NCBI GenBank assembly: GCA_903834135.1
Contig: CAILHZ010000005.1
Span: 1 to 64,000 of the forward strand
DNA: 64,000 nucleotides
DNA from: an uncultured Opitutia bacterium
GTDB taxonomy: Bacteria > Verrucomicrobiota > Verrucomicrobiia > Opitutales > Opitutaceae
Direction of reading: 5' to 3'
Of the stretch, positions 7,507 to 15,710 are shown one piece after another. The notes under the pieces were generated by a model. That model had not been told where the DNA came from and did no database searches. It was given only the letters and a program-made list of their open reading frames with translations. The position numbers and the translations under genes are program-made. Numbering within the stretch: the stretch's first letter is position 1; each line of letters opens with the position of its first letter.

Positions 7507-9135
7507 ATGCCCTGGTTTCAAGATTACATGCCTATTGGTGGACGTGTGAGTACGTCTGCATTTGTCGCAGTTATTCCTTTAGTTGTATTATTTGGCTGCT
7601 TAGCTGTAGTAAAAATGAAAGCCCATTGGGCGACTCTTTTTGCAGCAATCTCTGCTATGGGTATTGCATTTACTGTGTGGAAAATGCCCGCTCACTTAGT
7701 ATTACTATCAGCCGCACAAGGCGCAGGATTTGGGCTTTTCCCTGTACTATTCATTGTTTTGTCCACACTGATTTTGTATGAACTTACAGTAAAGGGAGGA
7801 CAGTTTGAAATTATCCGTGCTTCAATTGCGGCTATTACTCCAGATAAAAGACTTCAGGCTTTATTAATCGCATTTTGCTTTGGTGCTTTTATCGAAGGAG
7901 CTGCAGGTTTCGGAGCTCCCGTTGCAATTGCAGCAGCTACCTTGGTAGGCTTAGGGTTTGCTCCACTTGAGGCTGCAGGAATTTGCTTAATTGCAAATAC
8001 AGCACCGGTAGCTTTTGGAACGATTGGAATACCGATAATAGCAATGGCAGGTACAATAGGTTTAGATGAACACGGGATTATGAAACTATCCGCCATGGTA
8101 GGCAGACAGCTTCCTTTTATTTCACTGATAATTCCATTCTATATGGTCACAATCATGGTAGGTTATAAACGTTCTATCGAGGTACTTCCAGCAGTCATGG
8201 TCTGCGGACTTACTTTTGCTGGGTGTCAGGCCATTACAGCAAATACTCTTGGACCATATCTGCCGGACTTAATTGCATCCTTAGCTTCAATGGGCGCACT
8301 GCTACTGCTTCTTAAATTTTGGAAACCTAAAAAAGAATATACTGCTGATAGAAATTTAGGTAATGAATCAAACACTAAGTTGTACTCAAGAAGGCAAGTG
8401 CTCAGTGCTTGGGCTCCTTATTTCGTGCTCACGGTATGTGTTTTAGTTTGGGGTCTAGGTCCTGTAAAAAATGTGCTAGGAAGTTATACGTTATTTATCT
8501 CTGTCCCTAGTCTTGATAAGGCTATTGCTAAAGGAGTTGCTTCTGCACCTATACTTCTAGCTGCAAAATTTAAATTTGATTGGTTAGCAAGTGGTGGAAC
8601 AGCGGTTTTTATCGCTGCTTTAATTTCTGCATATCTCTGCGGAATTAGTTTAAGGGAGCTAATAAACATCATAGTAAAGACTTTAATGCGTATGATGCTC
8701 CCTGCGCTTACTGTCTCAAGTGTCTTAGCTCTTGCTTATGTCATGAATAATTCAGGGATGACAACAAGCCTTGGACTTTATGTAACTCAGTCAGGTCATT
8801 ACTTTCCTTTACTTGCTCCTGTTGTAGGCTGGATTGGAGTATTACTTACTGGCAGTGATACATCGAGCAACGTACTCTTTGGCGGTCTACAAAAAACGGC
8901 AGCAGAAAAATTAAGCATTAGTCCTATCCTTACAACGGCTGCTAATACAAGCGGTGGAGTTATGGGCAAAATGGTTTCGCCTCAATCATTGGCAGTTGCC
9001 TGTGCAGCAACAGGCAATATTGGACAAGAGAGTAGTTTGTATCGCTTTGCTATAAAGCACTCCCTCATTCTACTGGGCCTTATGTGCTTAATTGTCTACC
9101 TGCAAGCATACTACTTAAGCTGGATGATACCGTAA
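7507..9135 (+). CDS. lctP: L-lactate permease (LctP family)
   Basis: 542 aa from ATG 7507. The chosen start gives the family N-terminus MPWFQDYMPIGG, followed by the first membrane helix; the upstream in-frame extension overlaps the divergent dehydrogenase gene and is not conserved. About 12-14 hydrophobic helices are visible. Signature segments are GAFIEGAAGFGAPVAIAAAT, NTAPVAFGTIG, TGSDTSSNVLFG and GGVMGKMVSPQSLAVA, typical of lactate/glycolate:H+ symporters of the inner membrane. E. coli LldP is 551 aa, so the length fits. CCCC (7501-7504) lies 2 bp before the start codon. Its convergent neighbour is the MFS gene, 16 bp away. Confidence 0.93.
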   Translation: MPWFQDYMPIGGRVSTSAFVAVIPLVVLFGCLAVVKMKAHWATLFAAISAMGIAFTVWKMPAHLVLLSAAQGAGFGLFPVLFIVLSTLILYELTVKGGQFEIIRASIAAITPDKRLQALLIAFCFGAFIEGAAGFGAPVAIAAATLVGLGFAPLEAAGICLIANTAPVAFGTIGIPIIAMAGTIGLDEHGIMKLSAMVGRQLPFISLIIPFYMVTIMVGYKRSIEVLPAVMVCGLTFAGCQAITANTLGPYLPDLIASLASMGALLLLLKFWKPKKEYTADRNLGNESNTKLYSRRQVLSAWAPYFVLTVCVLVWGLGPVKNVLGSYTLFISVPSLDKAIAKGVASAPILLAAKFKFDWLASGGTAVFIAALISAYLCGISLRELINIIVKTLMRMMLPALTVSSVLALAYVMNNSGMTTSLGLYVTQSGHYFPLLAPVVGWIGVLLTGSDTSSNVLFGGLQKTAAEKLSISPILTTAANTSGGVMGKMVSPQSLAVACAATGNIGQESSLYRFAIKHSLILLGLMCLIVYLQAYYLSWMIP

Positions 9136-9151
9136 TATACGTTTAGTAAAT

Positions 9152-10519
9152 TCAGGACGAAGTGAGTGACTCCAAGCTACGATTACGAGTAGATGGTCCG
9201 AAAATGCCAATAACTGCCATCACGATAAGCATACTTAAAGCAATGAAGCTAAAAACACCTTTTGAGCCAAAGTGCTGTAAGCAAAACGCTATCATGTAAC
9301 TTGAAAGTATCGTTGAGAAACGACTCCATGAATAGCAAAACCCAACTGTTTTAGCTCTAATAGAGGTAGGGAAGAGTTCTGTTTGGTATGCGTGATAGGA
9401 ATAGCTTAATGAGCAATTACTAAACGTAACTAATATACCAAATACAATGGTAGGAAAGGGGCTTGTTTGCTGTGAAAAAATGAGTCCAAAGGAAGCTATT
9501 CCAAGCGCAGAAAATACGATTTGCCATTTAGCTTCAAATTTATCGGCCCATAAAAAAGAAATTAAAGGAGCAATCGGATAAGCCAGTGCAATTGCGAATG
9601 AATATTTTAGACTGTGGACAACGGTTGCCCCGTTGGCTGCAAGTAGAGCAGGTAGCCAATTTCCAAATCCATAAAACCCTATAGTTTGAAAGAACTGGAA
9701 TATGACCATAATAATGATTCGACCCTTAATGCTTGGGTGCATTATCTGATGATGTGCTTCAGGGGTAGCTGTTAGTACAGGCTGTTGAACTGATGAAGCT
9801 GCTTTCTTCTCAAGTATATCAAGGATTGCTTCAGCTTCCTTCATCCTTCCCTTAGTTGCTAACCAGCGTGGTGATTCAGGTACGTTGATTCGGATAAACC
9901 ATACAGCAATTGCTGCAAAAGCAGATATAAGAGTAATCCATCTCCACCCAGCTATGCCAAATGGATCTAAAGGAATGAGTATCCAAGCAAGTAATGCGGC
10001 TGTTGGAATTGCCAGGAATTGAACGAAAGCATTAAAAGCGAAAGCTCTGACTCTAATTTGCTTAGGAACAAATTCAGCAATGTAGGCATCGATTGTAACT
10101 AATTCTACACCGATACCAATGCCTGCAATAAAACGCCAAATAAAGATATTAATGGCTGTGGACTGCATCGCCATGACTAAAGTTGCTATGGTATACCATA
10201 GAAGAGACCAGGTGAATATTGAGCGGCGTCCAAAACGATCTGCTGCAGAGCTGAAAAGAATTGTACCTAAAAAAAGTCCGGCAAATGTGCTAGCTGCGAA
10301 AGTTGCTTGGTCTGAAAGACCAAACAGTCCGTGAGACGTAGCAGAAAATATTTTACTACGCAGTAAACCAGGAGAAAGGTAGGCGGTTAGGAATATATCG
10401 TAGATCTCAAAGAAGGCGCCAATTGAGAGAAGGAATATTAAATACCACGTGGTTTTTGTAACAGGCATGCGCTCAAGGCGTAAGCCAATCTTATCACTCT
10501 CTGAGGTTGGAGAAATCAC
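9152..10519 (-). CDS. MFS transporter (metabolite:H+ symporter type)
   Basis: 455 aa from GTG 10519; an alternative ATG at 10468 (MPVTKTTWYL) begins right before the first helix and is equally plausible. Twelve membrane segments, the MFS loop motif DRFGRRS after helix 2, and PESPRWLATKGRMKEAE in the central loop place it in the sugar/organic-acid (SP/MHS-like) part of the superfamily. The substrate is unknown. It is the last gene of an apparent three-gene minus-strand operon with the alpha/beta hydrolase (38 bp upstream) and the M61 peptidase, which hints at import of a product released by one of these enzymes. Confidence 0.87.
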   Translation of the reverse strand: MISPTSESDKIGLRLERMPVTKTTWYLIFLLSIGAFFEIYDIFLTAYLSPGLLRSKIFSATSHGLFGLSDQATFAASTFAGLFLGTILFSSAADRFGRRSIFTWSLLWYTIATLVMAMQSTAINIFIWRFIAGIGIGVELVTIDAYIAEFVPKQIRVRAFAFNAFVQFLAIPTAALLAWILIPLDPFGIAGWRWITLISAFAAIAVWFIRINVPESPRWLATKGRMKEAEAILDILEKKAASSVQQPVLTATPEAHHQIMHPSIKGRIIIMVIFQFFQTIGFYGFGNWLPALLAANGATVVHSLKYSFAIALAYPIAPLISFLWADKFEAKWQIVFSALGIASFGLIFSQQTSPFPTIVFGILVTFSNCSLSYSYHAYQTELFPTSIRAKTVGFCYSWSRFSTILSSYMIAFCLQHFGSKGVFSFIALSMLIVMAVIGIFGPSTRNRSLESLTSS

Positions 10520-10557
10520 TTATGTGGGTTGATTAATTAAAACTAAGTAAAACGGTA

Positions 10558-12471
10558 TTACAGGGGTATGTAACACACGTTACTTGTGAGCATCATCATA
10601 ATGAATACAAAACAAGTGATGCAAGCACCTAGGTAGACACGCCCTGTGAGTAAAAAGAACGAGCGATTGAAATATGGTAAAATGAACATCATTGGCGTAA
10701 TGCCAAAAAGAAGATCGATATGAATCCATTCCGTTGTCCAAAAGACTCTTCCACTTGAAGCAAGGTGGCTGTATTGGATAGCAAGAATAGTAAATAGGCC
10801 TACTGAATTTGCTAACCCCATCAGTAATCTACTGACCCATTCTTTTTGTCCTTCAAAGCGGCTAGTTATATTAACACGAATAGAATTACTCAGATAAAAT
10901 ACTAAAAAGAAGGGAATGTACTCAAGTGCGACAACGAGAATTTTGACTGGAAATGCAGCAGGAGCTGCCGTGAAAACAAATCGGTAATCAGTATGAAATA
11001 TGCCGTAAACAATAAATAAAACCACATAGAAAGAAGCAGCTACACTCAAAGCTAAGAAAAGGGTCTTTACTAATTCTTTAACCGAGGTGTGTAGGCCTTC
11101 TGCTTTCTTGTGCCTCTCACCCGCTTTAGTTGTAGAGAAGAAGTTTATACTAAAGATAGTTAATCCAGCTAAGCCATTAAGGAAAGCCCAGACCATGATG
11201 GCATTATTCATACGCTCAGGAAACCACCAGGTTTGTAAGCCAGCGCTTGCAGTAGGAAATAACGTGCTTGTTAGGCCTATTGCACGTATGAGTAACCATG
11301 CTGCAATGCAGGCGCTAATAATGAAGGTCACCCAAAAGCGCACGTAACTCTTTATTCCATGACGTGGCAGCTTTGCTGGGATAGGATGAACAAGTGATTT
11401 AAATAAATCTAATTTAAGCAGCAGCTTAGTAATAGGAAGTAAAAGCCAGAGTCCGCCAATGAGTGCAATTAAGGTGCAGATTTCTTTTAGATACCATACT
11501 TGGTTTGTCACTGCAATAGTCGTAGTTAGATTGAAGGCTGTACTGAAAAAACTAATTAGATGAGATACTGCTACGGTATCATAAGGCAGTAGGGGATGAA
11601 TCATCGGACCTGTGTTATACACAATGCGTAGAGTTTGCTTATTTACATTTCCGTAAGCTTTTCCAATTTCTACTTCAGTGACCGTTTCCTCGGGACTTAG
11701 TACTGCATTAACAAATCGTAGTGCTTCTGGAGCTTTTCTTAAATCTGCTGTACCTAGTTCTGTTCGATATGCGCCTTCGTCATGATCGGCATAGTCAACA
11801 GCAACATTAGAATGAATAGAACTTAGTACTTCAGGTGTAAGGGTAAGAACATAGCCTCCTACAAAAGCAGCAGCTAATTTTGGCTTAGATTTAATGACCT
11901 CAGGTGCAACTACTGCAGCTGACGTAGCAGGGTGTGCAGTTCCAGATTTTTTACTCTTAGGTTTTTTTGCGCTCTTACCGCCAAACAGTGAAGCTGTTTG
12001 CAGAGTTGCGTTCCCCCCGGCTGAATAACCAGCTGCCCCAATGCGTGTTTTATCAACGAAATCAAAATTGGAGCTATTCCAAATATATTCAATCATCGGG
12101 ACTAACCCATAACCTTCAAGAGAGGCTGAACGTTTTTCTCTAGAAGCACTTGATGCTCCTTGGCTGTAAGGATCAATTACAACAACTGCAATGTCTCTGC
12201 GCACAAGTTCTGTCACGTAACTTCCCATTGCTTCTTTACTACGTTCATATCCTGGGCAAATAACGACTAATGGAATCTTATTTTCTGATGTTGCGTTTTT
12301 GGGGCGATACAAGTCAGCCGTGATCCATTGATCAGATGATGTAGGCAATGTAAACCCAGTAACCGAAACAGAGTTGCTGCCTGTTTGTATCCACCATGCA
12401 CCGAAGCTTCCGATGAGAATAAGCGAAAGAGCTATGTAAAGAGATCGAAATTTAGAGGCAGGTTTACTCAT
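10558..12471 (-). CDS. Alpha/beta hydrolase fused to a C-terminal multi-helix membrane domain
   Basis: 637 aa. An N-terminal membrane anchor (about 9-28) is followed by an alpha/beta hydrolase domain: VVICPGYERS (70-78) supplies the oxyanion region and GYSAGG puts the nucleophile at S150. Directly after the nucleophile helix is a Lys/Ser/Ala-rich insert (about 164-190). From about residue 325 onward there are roughly eight hydrophobic helices. This architecture occurs in uncharacterised bacterial hydrolases; the substrate is unknown. The start ATG overlaps the stop of the upstream M61 peptidase gene by 4 bp (ATGA), so translation is probably coupled. Confidence 0.8.
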   Translation of the reverse strand: MSKPASKFRSLYIALSLILIGSFGAWWIQTGSNSVSVTGFTLPTSSDQWITADLYRPKNATSENKIPLVVICPGYERSKEAMGSYVTELVRRDIAVVVIDPYSQGASSASREKRSASLEGYGLVPMIEYIWNSSNFDFVDKTRIGAAGYSAGGNATLQTASLFGGKSAKKPKSKKSGTAHPATSAAVVAPEVIKSKPKLAAAFVGGYVLTLTPEVLSSIHSNVAVDYADHDEGAYRTELGTADLRKAPEALRFVNAVLSPEETVTEVEIGKAYGNVNKQTLRIVYNTGPMIHPLLPYDTVAVSHLISFFSTAFNLTTTIAVTNQVWYLKEICTLIALIGGLWLLLPITKLLLKLDLFKSLVHPIPAKLPRHGIKSYVRFWVTFIISACIAAWLLIRAIGLTSTLFPTASAGLQTWWFPERMNNAIMVWAFLNGLAGLTIFSINFFSTTKAGERHKKAEGLHTSVKELVKTLFLALSVAASFYVVLFIVYGIFHTDYRFVFTAAPAAFPVKILVVALEYIPFFLVFYLSNSIRVNITSRFEGQKEWVSRLLMGLANSVGLFTILAIQYSHLASSGRVFWTTEWIHIDLLFGITPMMFILPYFNRSFFLLTGRVYLGACITCFVFIMMMLTSNVCYIPL

Positions 12472-14366
12472 GGTTTAGGATTTAAAAGATCATCTAAGCT
12501 TGATGCTTTAGGATCCAGCTTTTCTAGGTGAGGATAGCGTAATCCTTCTGTATAGTTGATTTGAATAGTTCTATAAATTGAACCTGTACGAACTAATAGT
12601 TCGATAGGAGATTTTTTAGAGGATATGATTTCTTTTAATTCTGCGACATCGAATGCTCTTGAATTTACAGCAACAAGAGTAGTGCCTACACTTAAGCCTG
12701 CGTTAAAGGCGAGGCCATCCCAGACTACGCTAGTTATTACACCTTCTTTACCGATATTAAAACCCAAAGAATAACTTAAATCGGTTCCACCACGTTTAAG
12801 CTCTATACTTTTGAAGAGTTTTGTTGGTGTCTGCGTGTAGACTAATTTATATCCACCACGTTTAATGCCATCGAGTGGAGCATGCTCAGTAATCACATCT
12901 AGTCTCTCATGCAGAAACTTAGCCCAATCGTAAGGCTGCACTTGATTCAGTGTAGTGATAATATCTTGGCGAGTGTAGGTCACCTCTCCGTAGTCTCTAT
13001 CTTTGATTCCAAAAAAGCGCTTAGCAAAATCATCCATCGAGTGTTTACCTAGAGATAGACTTCGTATTAAGCTATCTGCATCAAGCCACAGAAGAAGGCC
13101 TTCGCTATAATAATCTTCTGATCTTTGGAAGCTAGTCCATGCTTGGGGTGCTCGTTGGGCAATAACGGGATCATTCGTGGTATCGATTAAAGGACGCCAT
13201 AAGCGACCTTTACGATTTTCATAAATGGCAGCTGTTAGAGCTAGAGCGTCTATTGAATCTTGATGGGAAAGCATTCCAGAGCGACAGGCTAGCACCCAGC
13301 CCCAAAATTGGGTTTGGCCTTCATAGACCCAAAGTAAACTGCCTTGCATCGGAACTTTGTAGTCAGGAGTCCATAAATCTTCAGGCCTACGAAATTTACC
13401 GTTCCAGCTATGTGTGAACTCGTGGGACAATAATTCATGAGAACCAAGGTCAGTTTTCCATGAATTAAAGTAGTGTGAATCTACACCATTTTCTGAACTG
13501 CGATGATGTTCAAGACCGATGCCGCTTTGGCGATCACTGAGTGCGAGTAAGAAGGTATAATGATCGTAATGCTGTGCACCGAAAAGTTTTACAGCCTGAG
13601 TGACAATATTTTTATGAGCCTTAAGTGCATCATTGCTTATCACTAGGTTGCGTTCTTGATCCGCAACAATACCAAGAGTTACATCGTTTGAGAGTTCGAA
13701 GTGTTTTGTGTACAATCCTGCCATAGCTGGACTATCTACAAGTACATCAAGCGGTTTAGTTTTATAATGTATTGTAGCACCTGCAGAGGATTCTGCTTCC
13801 AGGGCAGTTAATATTTTCCACTTATCTGGAAGAGTTACTGATGCTGTAACTGGAATTTGACGCACAAAATAACCTGCTGGATAAAGCACTACAGCTTCCC
13901 ACTGTAGGTTCAGCATCGCATCTGTAGTAACAATACGTCCTTGATTGATAACGGTTGGTGTAAGATATTGAAATTCAATCACCAGATCAGGATTTCCCGG
14001 CGGTACATCTACATGAAAGGCATACACATCAACTGGATCTCGTTTCCATGAAATCTTGACTCCATTAGCGCTAATTTTTAGTCCAGCAAGTTTCGAAATC
14101 GGTCCACTTGGAGAATGTTTTCCTGGTAGCCACTTCGGATATAAAAGGATTAAGTCACCTACTTTGACCTGAGGGATAACTTCCAATACTTTAAAGATAC
14201 CGTGCACGACATCTGTTGCATCGACAGACAATTGAATACTGGTTGGGTAAGCTATGTCCTGTGCCGCCGGTATTGTATCAGTAATCTCAATAGGCTTAGG
14301 GGCACTATTTGAAATCGCAAACAGGGCGAATGGAGAGGCAAATAACCAGGCGGCTAAGTAACGCAT
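12468..14366 (-). CDS. M61 family metallopeptidase with PDZ domain
   Basis: 632 aa with a signal peptide (MRYLAAWLF start, hydrophobic to about 18). An M61 N-terminal beta domain is followed by the zinc site HEFTH (H315, E316, H319) in the family context SHEFTHSWNGK, a likely third ligand E349 in WVYEGQT, and GIGLEHHRS at 282-290. A PDZ-like segment (about 515-600, with GLSVGTTLVAVNSRAF) completes the usual glycyl-aminopeptidase layout. Predicted to be periplasmic and to trim peptides from the N-terminus. It is first in an operon with the membrane alpha/beta hydrolase and the MFS carrier. Confidence 0.93.
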   Translation of the reverse strand: MRYLAAWLFASPFALFAISNSAPKPIEITDTIPAAQDIAYPTSIQLSVDATDVVHGIFKVLEVIPQVKVGDLILLYPKWLPGKHSPSGPISKLAGLKISANGVKISWKRDPVDVYAFHVDVPPGNPDLVIEFQYLTPTVINQGRIVTTDAMLNLQWEAVVLYPAGYFVRQIPVTASVTLPDKWKILTALEAESSAGATIHYKTKPLDVLVDSPAMAGLYTKHFELSNDVTLGIVADQERNLVISNDALKAHKNIVTQAVKLFGAQHYDHYTFLLALSDRQSGIGLEHHRSSENGVDSHYFNSWKTDLGSHELLSHEFTHSWNGKFRRPEDLWTPDYKVPMQGSLLWVYEGQTQFWGWVLACRSGMLSHQDSIDALALTAAIYENRKGRLWRPLIDTTNDPVIAQRAPQAWTSFQRSEDYYSEGLLLWLDADSLIRSLSLGKHSMDDFAKRFFGIKDRDYGEVTYTRQDIITTLNQVQPYDWAKFLHERLDVITEHAPLDGIKRGGYKLVYTQTPTKLFKSIELKRGGTDLSYSLGFNIGKEGVITSVVWDGLAFNAGLSVGTTLVAVNSRAFDVAELKEIISSKKSPIELLVRTGSIYRTIQINYTEGLRYPHLEKLDPKASSLDDLLNPKP

Positions 14367-14675
14367 AATAATATGATGATATAAAGGTATCGAGTGGGTC
14401 TTTACCTGTCGAGTTCATGCAGCGCTTTAAGCCTCTGCAATTATGAGATTTTCTACGTAAAAGAAGAAATTTATATATCCCTTTGGCCAACTCATGTTTG
14501 TTCATTTGTATAAATAGATCTAAAGTATACTCAGTAATTCAATATCTTCTTGTGGTGCTTTTGTTATAGTGCCATTTACTGGTGAATACAAAACCAAGAT
14601 CGGAGAACATAGAAGAGATCGCTGTATAGGATTGTAGGTATCTTGGCTCTCAATATAACTAGAACAAAATATAAT
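14367..14675. other. Intergenic region between M61 peptidase and SDR genes
   Basis: About 309 bp separating divergent genes. It must hold both promoters. I see no convincing -35/-10 pair, hairpin or conserved small gene; a 66-codon minus-strand reading frame reaching into the peptidase gene looks non-coding. Confidence 0.6.
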
Positions 14676-15455
14676 ATGAAATCACTTCTAGGTAAGGTTG
14701 CCATCATCACTGGTTCTAGTCGCGGTATAGGATTAGCCATTGCAAAGCGCCTGGCTGCTGATGGAGCAAGAGTGATGCTTACAGGTAGATCCGTTGATTT
14801 ATTAGATAAGCATGTAGCAGATATTAATGCTCACGGGGGTGAAGCAAAGTCACTTGTTCTTGATTTATCAAAGCCAGATGCGGCCGATATGTTAGTGAAA
14901 GCAACATTACAGGCTTTTGGAGCTATAGATATTGTGGTGAATAATGCCGGAGCAACCAAGAGGGGAGATTTTTTAAATCTTACGGAAGCTGACTGGGCAG
15001 AAGGATTTGGGCTTAAATTTTATGGAGCAGTACGTCTTACTCGTGCTGCCTGGCCTCTACTGAAACAAACAAAAGGTTCTGTTGTGATGATTGCAGGAGT
15101 AGGAGGTCGTACGCCTGGGGCTGAATTTTCTATAGGTGGCTCAGTCAATGCAGCAATGCTTTCACTCACAAAAGCACTAGCTGACTTAGGTATTCAAGAT
15201 GGAGTCCAAGTAAATGCTATTAATCCAGGTTTTATTAAAACAGACCGTTTAGCACCACGCTTAAAAGCAATTGCTGAAAAACATAAGGTGAATCTAAACG
15301 AAGCAGAAGAAATTATGGCCCGTGACGCACACGTGAGTCGCTTGGGAGAACCATCAGATGTTGCAGCCCTAGTTGCATTTCTTGTCTCCTTAGATGGCCG
15401 TCTTATGCAGGGCTCATGTATTGATGCTGATTTAGGTCAGACAAAGACAATTTAA
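14676..15455 (+). CDS. SDR-fold oxidoreductase with degenerate catalytic tetrad
   Basis: 259 aa from ATG 14676 (MKSLLGKVAIITG); a TTG 11 codons upstream is less likely. The nucleotide-binding motif TGSSRGIG (13-20), the DLS segment and NNAG (89-92) are intact, so NAD(P) binding is expected. The active site is not: the usual Ser falls on A140/G141, and the YxxxK motif is replaced by F151-S-I-G-G155. The helix alpha-4 Asn position appears to be K114. The remaining fold, including NPGFIKTDR, is classical SDR. It may be a non-reductase or regulatory paralogue, or may use other residues. It is probably monocistronic; the next plus-strand terminator is about 217 bp downstream. Confidence 0.88.
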   Translation: MKSLLGKVAIITGSSRGIGLAIAKRLAADGARVMLTGRSVDLLDKHVADINAHGGEAKSLVLDLSKPDAADMLVKATLQAFGAIDIVVNNAGATKRGDFLNLTEADWAEGFGLKFYGAVRLTRAAWPLLKQTKGSVVMIAGVGGRTPGAEFSIGGSVNAAMLSLTKALADLGIQDGVQVNAINPGFIKTDRLAPRLKAIAEKHKVNLNEAEEIMARDAHVSRLGEPSDVAALVAFLVSLDGRLMQGSCIDADLGQTKTI

Positions 15456-15672
15456 GTCAGTTTATAAACTTCTATTTTAAAATATAAAAGTTAGCCGTTT
15501 GAGTACTAGTTGTAGAAAGTATAGGTAAATTAAGCTATGCGTTACGCTTAGGTTACAGAACAGTAACGATACTGCTAACAGTGCATTTGTGCGTTGTAAG
15601 ACATTATACTTACGTCTTCTTTATCCCTGTTAGTGTATCAGGGTTAGTGTGTAATTAGGTGTTGATACATAT

Positions 15673-15703
15673 AGACCGTCGAAGGGGTTCGGCGGTCTTT
15701 TTT
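15673..15703 (+). terminator. Strong intrinsic terminator (plus strand)
   Basis: Stem AGACCGTCGAA (15673-15683) / TTCGGCGGTCT (15688-15698) with a GGGG loop and a six-T tail. It lies 217 bp downstream of the SDR stop, far enough that it may end a long 3' UTR or a separate small RNA. Only the plus orientation has a T-run. Confidence 0.88.
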
Positions 15704-15710
15704 ATGTCCG

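Noticed and set aside
14305-14505. 66-codon minus-strand frame upstream of the M61 peptidase
   Set aside because: Overlaps the peptidase start in another frame and has no ribosome site or domain.
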